Positions 1 to 5,535 of a DNA stretch of 5,608 nt are shown piece by piece. The position numbers were made by a program, and so were the translations under genes. Position 1 is the first letter of the stretch. Each line of letters opens with the position of its first letter. Source of the DNA: Clostridia bacterium (lineage in GTDB: Bacteria > Bacillota > Clostridia > Oscillospirales > Butyricicoccaceae); the NCBI GenBank assembly GCA_017556565.1, contig JAFYMQ010000151.1, positions 1 to 5,608 on the forward strand. Reading direction: 5' to 3'. Below the pieces are notes generated by a model that did not search any database, was not told the origin of the DNA, and saw only the letters and a list, made by a program, of their open reading frames with translations.

Positions 1-1
1 C

Positions 2-1207
2 AAGCGAGTTATCAGCTATGCCGTCAAGACTGCGCTGTATCACGCGCTGCTGCCGCATTTGGAGCAAGCACCCGCATGGGGCTCGCTGACAGGGGTCAAG
101 CCTGCCAAGCCTGCAAGAGTATTTTTGCAGCAGGGCAACGATGCAATCAGCGCCAAAAACTGGCTTAGAGAAAAATATTTCGTGTCGCAATCGAGAGCAG
201 ATCTGTGTATAGCTGCTGCCGAGGCGGCACTTGAGACCGAAAACTCGCTGCTTTCCGATGAGGTGCAGCTGTATGCGGGTATACCGTTTTGTCCCTCAAA
301 ATGCGCCTATTGTTCCTTTGTCAGCAACGATATGGTGCGTTGGGGACATCTTATTGCGCCCTATCACAGCGGTCTTATCCGCGAGACCGAGGCGACAGGA
401 ACAATGCTCAGGCGTGAGGGCAGACGTATCGGCTCTGTGTATATAGGCGGCGGTACGCCCACCACACTTACTGCAGACCAGCTTGACAGCCTGATAGGCA
501 GCATTAAAATGAACTTTGACCTCAGCGCCTGCCGTGAGTTTACCGTTGAAGCGGGCAGACCCGAGACAATTACCTGTGACAAGCTCAAGGTGCTGGCAGA
601 TCACGGCATCAGCAGAATCAGCATCAACCCCCAGACCATGAACGACCGCGTGCTTGAAAACGTCGGCAGAAAACATACGGTTGCCGATATTATCAATGCA
701 TACAAGCTTGCGCGTCAGGCAGGGGAGTTTGACATCAATATGGATCTTATTGCAGGCTTGCCCGGTGACGACGGTGACAGCCTGCTTAACAGTGTCCGCA
801 GGGTAGTGGAGCTTGATCCCGAGAATATCACCGTGCATTGTTTGGCCAAGAAAAAAGGCTCGCCCATGCGATTCGGCAAGCGCGGCGATCTGACCCAGGC
901 AGAGCTGGACGCCTGCTATGAGGTTATTGCCGCGGCGGGATATAAGCCCTATTATCTGTACAGACAGAAGTATTCGGCAGGCGGACTGGAAAATATCGGT
1001 TTTTGCAAAAACGACAAAAAATCGCACTATAACATATGTATGATGGAAGAGATCGGAGACGTTGTTGCGCTGGGTGCAGGCGGCATCAGCAAGCTTTGCT
1101 CGGAGCAGGGTCAAAAGATCGTTCGCGTCAGCAACCCCAAATACCCCATAGAGTATATTGAGAGAATTGACAGTATTGTTCAAAAGAAGCTTGACATCAC
1201 ACTGTAA
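2..1207 (+). CDS. hemZ: HemZ-type radical SAM protein (oxygen-independent coproporphyrinogen oxidase-like), 5' partial
   Basis: The reading frame is open from base 2 to the TAA at 1205-1207. It begins before the window, so 401 C-terminal residues are visible and roughly 100 are missing if the protein has the usual HemZ length of about 500. The TTG at 59 is internal: residues upstream of it already read as HemZ-like sequence running into PAWGSLTGVKPAK. Seen here: the radical SAM cluster motif CPSKCAYC at visible residues 97-104 (Cys codons at 290, 302 and 311), the GGGTP SAM-binding strand at 149-153, EAGRP at 183-187, the SINPQTMND segment, and the family-typical YYLYRQK and MEEIGDVVALGAGG stretches near the C-terminus. 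HemN/HemZ/HemW proteins are 4Fe-4S SAM enzymes or heme-handling relatives; HemZ is usually annotated as coproporphyrinogen III dehydrogenase (cytoplasmic heme synthesis). The residue two places after the third Cys is Phe, not the fourth Cys of classical HemN, so catalysis is unproven. It is the first visible gene of a tight cluster; the next gene starts 20 bp downstream. Confidence 0.9.
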   Translation, partial: KRVISYAVKTALYHALLPHLEQAPAWGSLTGVKPAKPARVFLQQGNDAISAKNWLREKYFVSQSRADLCIAAAEAALETENSLLSDEVQLYAGIPFCPSKCAYCSFVSNDMVRWGHLIAPYHSGLIRETEATGTMLRREGRRIGSVYIGGGTPTTLTADQLDSLIGSIKMNFDLSACREFTVEAGRPETITCDKLKVLADHGISRISINPQTMNDRVLENVGRKHTVADIINAYKLARQAGEFDINMDLIAGLPGDDGDSLLNSVRRVVELDPENITVHCLAKKKGSPMRFGKRGDLTQAELDACYEVIAAAGYKPYYLYRQKYSAGGLENIGFCKNDKKSHYNICMMEEIGDVVALGAGGISKLCSEQGQKIVRVSNPKYPIEYIERIDSIVQKKLDITL

Positions 1208-1213
1208 AAGATG

Positions 1214-1220
1214 AAAGGAG
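1214..1220 (+). promoter_or_regulatory. Ribosome binding site of the zinc-ribbon gene
   Basis: AAAGGAG lies 7 bp before the ATG at 1228. It is a near-consensus Shine-Dalgarno site in the 20-bp gap after hemZ and supports this start for the small gene. Confidence 0.8.
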
Positions 1221-1227
1221 AGCGCAA

Positions 1228-1620
1228 ATGGATACAAAGGTAAAAGAGGTTTTGACCAAAGCAAGAATAAAAGCCTGCGTAGCGGGACGTGCTGCCGGCC
1301 GTGTTGCCAATACCGCCACCAAAAAGGCAGGAGAAGCAATAGATACAACCAAGCTGGCGCTTGCAAACTTTGATCTTAATACCGATATCGAGATGCTGTA
1401 CAGAGATATCGGCAAGCTGGTGTATCTTACCCACGAGGGCGAGGAGATAGATCCCGAATGCATCACAGACAAGATTGCGCTCATTGACGAAAAGTTTGCA
1501 AAGATTCAGGAGAACAAAAAGCTTATAGCATACCGCAAGACCCATACCACCTGCAATCAGTGCGGTAAAGAATGCAAAAAAGATGACGTATTCTGCTCCG
1601 GCTGCGGCTTCAAGCTGTGA
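1228..1620 (+). CDS. Small protein with C-terminal zinc ribbon, function unknown
   Basis: This is a 130-residue protein with ATG start, strong ribosome binding site (1214-1220) and TGA stop. Residues 1-45 are rich in Ala, Lys and Arg and likely helical (KARIKACVAGRAAGRVANTATKKAGEAID). Residues about 46-100 form a charged helical region that may be a coiled coil (IEMLYRDIGKLVYL, IDEKFAKIQENKKLIA). The last 22 residues carry a zinc ribbon with Cys109-x2-Cys112 and Cys123-x2-Cys126, ending in GCGFKL; Cys116 is an extra cysteine. There is no signal peptide or membrane segment, so it is probably cytoplasmic. The layout (helical N-terminus, YxxIGKLVY-like motif, terminal zinc ribbon) resembles small zinc-ribbon proteins common in Clostridia whose role is unknown. 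It sits 20 bp after hemZ and 22 bp before the phosphorylase gene, so it is probably co-transcribed. A specific function should not be inferred from these neighbours. Confidence 0.88.
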   Translation: MDTKVKEVLTKARIKACVAGRAAGRVANTATKKAGEAIDTTKLALANFDLNTDIEMLYRDIGKLVYLTHEGEEIDPECITDKIALIDEKFAKIQENKKLIAYRKTHTTCNQCGKECKKDDVFCSGCGFKL

Positions 1621-1632
1621 CAGTACCTACGT

Positions 1633-1637
1633 GGAGG
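1633..1637 (+). promoter_or_regulatory. Ribosome binding site that fixes the phosphorylase start
   Basis: GGAGG lies 5 bp before the ATG at 1643. This favours 1643 over the in-frame GTG at 1631, which overlaps the site, and over the in-frame ATG at 1583, which lies inside the zinc-ribbon gene and would add 20 residues unlike any PNP N-terminus. Confidence 0.8.
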
Positions 1638-1642
1638 CAAAA

Positions 1643-2461
1643 ATGCAGAGATATACAGAGAGTGCAGATTATATCAAATCTATAATAGGTGACAGACGTC
1701 CCGAGATACTGATGATACTTGGCTCGGGTATTGGTTTTCTGGCTGACGAGATAGAGAATGCAGCGGTTATACCTTATGCGGATATCCCGCACTTTGGTGT
1801 ATCCACGGTTGACGGACACGCCGGCAAGCTTGTAATAGGCGAGCTGGAGGGCGTGTGCGTTATGGTTATGCGCGGACGTATGCACTGCTATGAGGGATAT
1901 ACTCCTCAGCAGGTTTCCTATCCCGTGCGTGTTGCCAAGCTGCTTGGCGTAAAATCCATGATAGTCACCAATGCAGCAGGCGCAGTCAATCTCGACTACG
2001 CGGTTGGTGATCTGATGCTCATCTCCGATCATATCAGATTTATGGGCATGAGCCCTCTTACCGGCCCCAATATTGACGAGTTTGGCCCCAGATTCTGCGA
2101 TATGTCCAACGTGTATACCAAAGAACTACGCACCATAGCAAAAAATAAAGCCGCAGAAATGGGTATCAATCTGCGTGAGGGCGTATATTTTTACTGTGCA
2201 GGCCCTCAGTTTGAGACTCCTGCCGAGATCCGCGCAGTTGCGGTGCTTGGCGGAGATGCTGTGGGTATGTCCACTGTTTTTGAGGCAACGGTTGCAGCAC
2301 ATTGCGGCATAAAGGTGCTGGGCATCTCGCTGATGTCCAATATGGCAGCGGGCATAATTCCCGACGCTCTGCTGGACGGATTGGATGTTGAAGAAGTAGG
2401 CGAGAGATCCAAAGACAGCTTCTCCGCACTTGTCCGTGCCTGCGTGCCTTATATGAGGTGA
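1643..2461 (+). CDS. Purine nucleoside phosphorylase (trimeric PNP/MTAP family), possible 5'-methylthioinosine phosphorylase
   Basis: This 272-residue protein has the usual length for trimeric purine nucleoside phosphorylases, which split purine (deoxy)nucleosides with phosphate into base and (deoxy)ribose-1-phosphate in the cytoplasm. Motifs in order: GSGIG at 27-31 (phosphate loop), GRMHCYEGY at 78-86 (Arg79 and His81 match the phosphate-binding Arg and His of the family), TNAAG at 109-113, GPQFET at 187-192 (Glu191, base contact), VGMSTVFEA at 207-215, and SNMAAG at 232-237 (Asn233, the 6-oxopurine-selecting Asn). Two positions are odd. The usual Pro in MSTVPE is Phe213. In the C-terminal LSH(D/E)EV segment, the His that contacts the ribose 5'-hydroxyl reads as Val249 (LDVEEV), as in methylthioadenosine phosphorylases. 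The gene ends 3 bp before the MTA/SAH deaminase gene, so the two are probably translationally coupled. Known family: PNP. Inferred: it may prefer deaminated 5'-thio nucleosides such as methylthioinosine. An ordinary inosine/guanosine phosphorylase remains the conservative call. Confidence 0.93.
   Translation: MQRYTESADYIKSIIGDRRPEILMILGSGIGFLADEIENAAVIPYADIPHFGVSTVDGHAGKLVIGELEGVCVMVMRGRMHCYEGYTPQQVSYPVRVAKLLGVKSMIVTNAAGAVNLDYAVGDLMLISDHIRFMGMSPLTGPNIDEFGPRFCDMSNVYTKELRTIAKNKAAEMGINLREGVYFYCAGPQFETPAEIRAVAVLGGDAVGMSTVFEATVAAHCGIKVLGISLMSNMAAGIIPDALLDGLDVEEVGERSKDSFSALVRACVPYMR
2455..2461 (+). promoter_or_regulatory. Ribosome binding site of the deaminase gene, overlapping the phosphorylase stop
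   Basis: GAGGTGA includes the TGA stop of the phosphorylase gene and lies 3 bp before the ATG at 2465. Such overlap suggests that ribosomes finishing the first gene start the second. The spacing is on the short side. Confidence 0.65.
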
Positions 2462-2464
2462 ATT

Positions 2465-3781
2465 ATGTTTGATATACTTTTCAGGAATATTTGCGTAGTC
2501 AATCCCGACACCGCCTGCCCTGTGCAGAAGGATGTTTTCGTCGGTGTCAAGGACGGCAAAATAGCATATATCGACAAGCTTGAGCCCCAAGAGGGTAGCA
2601 AGCGCGTCATAAATGGCGCCAACACGGCCCTCATCCCCGGTCTTATCAATACCCATACCCATGCCGCTATGTCCATACTGCGCGGCTATGCAGACGACCA
2701 CAACCTGCAGGATTGGCTGCACAATTACGTATTCCCCGCAGAAGCCAAGTTTGACGAAAGCTGCGTTTATACCGGCACCCAGCTGGCTATTGCCGAGATG
2801 ATCAGAACGGGCACAGTATCCATTACCGATATGTATATGTATATCCCCGCTGTGGCAAAGGCTGCCTATGAGACGGGAATATATGCCAATATCACCAACG
2901 CAGCGCTGGTTTTTGACAGAGAAGGCTACCGTATGGAAAAGGATAACTCCTATATCCAGATGGAGATTCTGCGCCGCGACTGGCATAATACTGACAACGG
3001 CAGGATCAAGCTTGACTCGGGTATCCATGCCGAGTATACCAGCTTTGAGCGTGTGTGGCAGGATTTTGCCGGATATGCCAAGCAGTATGATCTTAATATG
3101 CAGCTGCATCTGTCCGAGACTAAGTTTGAGCACGATTCCTGCGTCAGCAAGTACGGCAAGACCCCCGCAAGAGTGTTGTGCGATGCAGGTGTGTTTGACA
3201 CCCGCACAACAGCGGCGCATTGCGTATGGCTGACCGATGAGGATATGGACATTCTGCGTGAAAAGGGCGTTACTGTTGCCCATAATCCCGTCAGCAACCT
3301 CAAGCTTGCCAGCGGTGTAGCACGTGTTTCCGATATGCTGAGCCGCGGCGTCAACGTTGCGCTGGGTACTGACGGTGTATGCTCCAACAACAGCCACGAT
3401 ATGTTCGAAGAAATGAAGCTGTGCGCGCTGCTGCAGAAGGGTACTACACTTGATCCTAAGCAGGTCAACGCGTGTCAAGCTCTTTCGCTTGCCACAGTTT
3501 CCGGTGCATACGCACAGGGCAGAGAGGGAAGCCTGGGCCTTATCAAGGTCGGTTATGACGCAAGTATGGCAATGATAGACCTGGATGTACCCCAGTTGAC
3601 CCCCGTGCACAATCCTCTGTCCACCATTGTCTATTCGGCGAGCGGCAGAGACGTATGCATGACTATGGTACGCGGCAAGGTGCTGTACGAAAACGGCGAG
3701 TTTACCACCATTGATATGGAAAAGATCAAGAGTCAACTCTACGGCTACGTTATGCCCAAAGTCTTTGGCGTAACCAAATAA
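2465..3781 (+). CDS. mtaD: 5-Methylthioadenosine/S-adenosylhomocysteine deaminase (amidohydrolase superfamily)
   Basis: This is a full-length 438-residue metal-dependent amidohydrolase with an N-terminal beta-sandwich strand region, a TIM barrel (about 57-365), and a C-terminal return to the sandwich (MVRGKVLYENGEF, 401-413). Metal ligands visible: His64 and His66 (NTHTH), His215 (LHLSET) and Asp303 (GTDG). Glu218 is the likely catalytic acid, and His252 (AHCVWL) and His188 (GIHAEYT) match other active-site His residues. By recall alignment to Thermotoga maritima MtaD, Arg156 and Arg180 match the two Arg residues there linked to binding the homocysteine carboxylate; Glu93 is a probable substrate contact. 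Family hallmarks NPVSNLKLASG (274-284) and SNNSHDMFEEMKL (307-319) are present. The reaction is deamination of MTA to methylthioinosine and of SAH to S-inosylhomocysteine in the cytoplasm. It lies 3 bp after a phosphorylase that could take the product. Related deaminases (adenosine, guanine, chlorohydrolase-like) are less likely given these motifs. Confidence 0.9.
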   Translation: MFDILFRNICVVNPDTACPVQKDVFVGVKDGKIAYIDKLEPQEGSKRVINGANTALIPGLINTHTHAAMSILRGYADDHNLQDWLHNYVFPAEAKFDESCVYTGTQLAIAEMIRTGTVSITDMYMYIPAVAKAAYETGIYANITNAALVFDREGYRMEKDNSYIQMEILRRDWHNTDNGRIKLDSGIHAEYTSFERVWQDFAGYAKQYDLNMQLHLSETKFEHDSCVSKYGKTPARVLCDAGVFDTRTTAAHCVWLTDEDMDILREKGVTVAHNPVSNLKLASGVARVSDMLSRGVNVALGTDGVCSNNSHDMFEEMKLCALLQKGTTLDPKQVNACQALSLATVSGAYAQGREGSLGLIKVGYDASMAMIDLDVPQLTPVHNPLSTIVYSASGRDVCMTMVRGKVLYENGEFTTIDMEKIKSQLYGYVMPKVFGVTK

Positions 3782-3800
3782 TTGTTTTGTGAAATCTTTC

Positions 3801-3807
3801 AAGGCGG
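3801..3807 (+). promoter_or_regulatory. Ribosome binding site that fixes the TTG start of the flippase gene
   Basis: AAGGCGG differs from consensus AAGGAGG at one base and lies 7 bp before the TTG at 3815. The only other in-frame start, TTG at 3782, immediately follows the deaminase stop, has no such site, and would add 11 residues lacking family character. Confidence 0.7.
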
Positions 3808-3814
3808 TGCAAAA

Positions 3815-5437
3815 TTGAGAAAGAGCAGATCTACAGGTTTTTTTGAGAGCACTTTGGTGCTTATGATATCCAGCATCATAGTCAAGGTTATCGGTGCGTT
3901 TTTCACCATTCCGCTGACCAATCTTTACGGTGCTGACGGAACAGGTATATATAACGTCGCATACTACATATACACCGCAATGCTGACCATCTCCACTGCA
4001 GCGCTTCCCGTTGCGGTATCCAAAATGGTGGCAGAGTCCATCGCTCTGGGCAAGCACAAAGAAGCCCGCAGAATAGGCAGCGTCGCGCTCAGCTCGTTTG
4101 CGCTTATCGGTCTTGTTTTTTCTCTTGCGATGATCATTTTTGCAGACGGATTTGTCAACATAGCAAAAAACTCTGCCGCCCGTGAATCTGTCATAGTGGT
4201 TGCACCCACAATATTCTTTATGTGCCTTGTTTCGGCCATCAGAGGATATTATCAGGGCAGATCCAATATGGTGCCCACCGCAGTATCTCAGGTCATTGAG
4301 GCGCTGGGCAAGCTTATTTTCGGTCTGGGTCTTGCATACTACTTTATGCACAAAGGCTACGGTCTCGAAATCGTTGTTGCAGGCGCCATCGGCGGCGTTA
4401 CTCTGGGTACCGTGCTCAGCACCGTTTATCTTGTATGTGTTCGTCTCCGCGATGCCAAATATGACAATATCGAAGCGCCTCAGGAGCCTGATAGTGGCAG
4501 TAAGCTGTCTTACGGCGGCATACTCAAAAAGCTGCTTGCACTGTCGCTGCCCATTACCATCGGCGCATCTGTGCTGAGCATAACCAATCTTATTGACACT
4601 TTTGTTGTTCTCAGACGTTTGCAGGACGGCTGTTTGATGACCGATGTTGCCGCAAACCACCTGTACGGTGTATACGGTATGGCATCCAAGCTGTTCAATC
4701 TGCCTCAGACGATTGTTGTTGCTATCGGTATCAGCGTTATTCCCGGAATATCGGCAGCGCTGGCAGTATTTGAGGAGAAAAAGGCAAGAAGCCTGACCGA
4801 GAGCGCCTTCCGTCTGACCAGCCTGCTGGCATTTCCCTGTGCGGTAGGTCTGGGCGTGTTGTCCGAGCCTATTCTGTCTATGCTCTATTACAATAAGCTT
4901 GCCGATGCGATAGAGGCATCGCCCCTGCTTGTTTATCTGACTCCTGCTGTGTTCCTCGTGGCTATGGTCAGCGTTACCAATGCCGTGCTGCAGGGAAGCG
5001 GCAAGATCTGGATACCTGTTATGACCGTAACCGTCGGTGGTATTATCAAGCTTGTTACCAACTATGTACTGGTCGGCACACCCGGCATCAATATCAACGG
5101 CGCGCCCATCGGCACATGTCTGTGCTACGGCACCATCATGGTGCTCAATCTGATATATATCAGACTGAGAATAGTCAAGTTCTCGCCGGTCAAAGTATTC
5201 CTCAAGCCCCTCGCCGCAGCCGCCGTAATGGGCGTGTTTGCATGGCTTATATACAAGCCTCTGTCGGCAATTTTCTCGGGTGGATTTATGATGAGCGCAA
5301 TCGCAGTGCTCACAACAGTAGGCCTGTCGGCTGTAATCTATGCTCTTATGCTTATCGTGCTCAAAGCACTGCCTAAAGAAGACGTACTCATGCTGCCCAA
5401 AGGCAAAAAAATCGCAGCCCTTCTCAAACTTGATTGA
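3815..5437 (+). CDS. SpoVB/YabM-type polysaccharide flippase (MOP superfamily membrane protein)
   Basis: This is a 540-residue multi-pass membrane protein starting at TTG. About 14 hydrophobic helices are visible at roughly 13-34, 44-70, 88-114, 124-143, 160-178, 184-209, 238-265, 286-318, 332-355, 370-392, 398-420, 430-452, 463-485 and 491-517, the number expected for MviN/SpoVB-type lipid-linked oligosaccharide flippases. The stretch RGYYQGRSNMVPTAVSQVIE (142-161) is highly typical of the SpoVB/YabM branch, as are the N-terminal GAFFTIPLTNLYGADGTGIYN-like segment, VLQGSGK (391-397), and the short cytoplasmic tail ending LPKGKKIAALLKLD. A polar loop at about 211-235 separates the two halves. 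Such proteins sit in the cytoplasmic membrane and move undecaprenyl-linked saccharides (peptidoglycan, spore cortex or surface polysaccharide precursors). It follows the deaminase gene after 33 bp and is followed by mazG, matching the yabM-yabN order in Bacillus. Its exact substrate cannot be read from the sequence; it is not necessarily sporulation-specific. Confidence 0.92.
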   Translation: MRKSRSTGFFESTLVLMISSIIVKVIGAFFTIPLTNLYGADGTGIYNVAYYIYTAMLTISTAALPVAVSKMVAESIALGKHKEARRIGSVALSSFALIGLVFSLAMIIFADGFVNIAKNSAARESVIVVAPTIFFMCLVSAIRGYYQGRSNMVPTAVSQVIEALGKLIFGLGLAYYFMHKGYGLEIVVAGAIGGVTLGTVLSTVYLVCVRLRDAKYDNIEAPQEPDSGSKLSYGGILKKLLALSLPITIGASVLSITNLIDTFVVLRRLQDGCLMTDVAANHLYGVYGMASKLFNLPQTIVVAIGISVIPGISAALAVFEEKKARSLTESAFRLTSLLAFPCAVGLGVLSEPILSMLYYNKLADAIEASPLLVYLTPAVFLVAMVSVTNAVLQGSGKIWIPVMTVTVGGIIKLVTNYVLVGTPGININGAPIGTCLCYGTIMVLNLIYIRLRIVKFSPVKVFLKPLAAAAVMGVFAWLIYKPLSAIFSGGFMMSAIAVLTTVGLSAVIYALMLIVLKALPKEDVLMLPKGKKIAALLKLD

Positions 5438-5443
5438 TTTTAA

Positions 5444-5486
5444 GCAGATTTGGGCAAAACAGTGCATTTATTGCCGCAAAATCTGC
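5444..5486 (+). repeat. Imperfect inverted repeat (hairpin) between the flippase gene and mazG
   Basis: GCAGATTT (5444-5451) pairs perfectly with AAATCTGC (5479-5486). After a small internal loop (1 base on the left, 3 on the right), GGCAA (5453-5457) pairs with TTGCC (5471-5475), closing a 13-base loop. TTAA at 5440-5443 and 5488-5491 can extend the base. The structure starts 6 bases after the flippase stop. It could be a weak terminator, an attenuator or an mRNA 3'-end stabiliser. No T-run follows it, so a standard intrinsic terminator on the + strand is doubtful. Confidence 0.6.
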
Positions 5487-5523
5487 ATTAATGTGTAGAA
5501 AACGATTAAATAGTACTTGCATT
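5463..5523 (+). repeat. Three direct TGCATT hexamers upstream of mazG
   Basis: TGCATT occurs at 5463-5468, 5484-5489 and 5518-5523 within a 98-bp gap. The first two are 21 bp apart start to start, about two helical turns, and share a longer match (TGCATTTAT against TGCATTAAT). They could be operator half-sites or chance in AT-rich DNA. The second copy overlaps the right arm of the hairpin, and the third abuts the mazG ribosome binding site. Confidence 0.3.
5471..5499 (+). promoter_or_regulatory. Possible weak promoter for mazG
   Basis: TTGCCG (5471-5476) and TGTAGA (5494-5499) are separated by 17 bp and could act as -35 and -10 boxes. Each departs from consensus by two bases. The location in the only AT-rich gap, before a new gene, makes a promoter plausible, but the match is weak and overlaps the hairpin arm. 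Confidence 0.22.
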
Positions 5524-5527
5524 GGAG
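5524..5527 (+). promoter_or_regulatory. Ribosome binding site of mazG
   Basis: GGAG lies 8 bp before the ATG at 5536, a normal spacing. It supports the start chosen for the truncated mazG reading frame. Confidence 0.65.
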
Positions 5528-5535
5528 ATAAAAAT

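Noticed and set aside
59..61. TTG as start of the hemZ gene
   Set aside because: The frame is open upstream to the window edge and codes for family-like sequence before this codon, so it is internal. The gene is 5' truncated by the window, not short.
296..1366. Minus-strand open frame of 356 codons opposite hemZ
   Set aside because: Same artefact of codon avoidance; it runs antisense through clear radical SAM motifs and on into the zinc-ribbon gene, with no ribosome binding site or domain of its own.
1583..1585. ATG as start of the phosphorylase gene, overlapping the zinc-ribbon gene
   Set aside because: It lies inside the Cys-rich end of the upstream gene in another frame, has no good ribosome binding site, and adds low-complexity residues. 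ATG 1643 has GGAGG at ideal spacing and gives the normal PNP N-terminus.
3782..3784. TTG right after the deaminase stop as start of the flippase gene
   Set aside because: No ribosome binding site precedes it, whereas TTG 3815 has AAGGCGG 7 bp upstream and gives the typical short basic N-terminus before the first membrane helix.
3791..3800. Small palindrome GAAATCTTTC between deaminase and flippase genes
   Set aside because: Four-base arms with a two-base loop are too small to form a stable hairpin and are expected by chance.
2126..5467. Minus-strand open frame of 1,113 codons spanning three genes
   Set aside because: It is exactly codon-aligned opposite three well-supported + strand genes that share the same frame. 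It exists because those genes lack TTA, CTA and TCA codons. The translation is rich in Cys, His and Gln with no recognisable domain.
5444..5499. Standard rho-independent terminator after the flippase gene
   Set aside because: The hairpin is real but has an AT-rich outer stem, and no run of T follows on the + strand, so I list it as an inverted repeat and not as a terminator.
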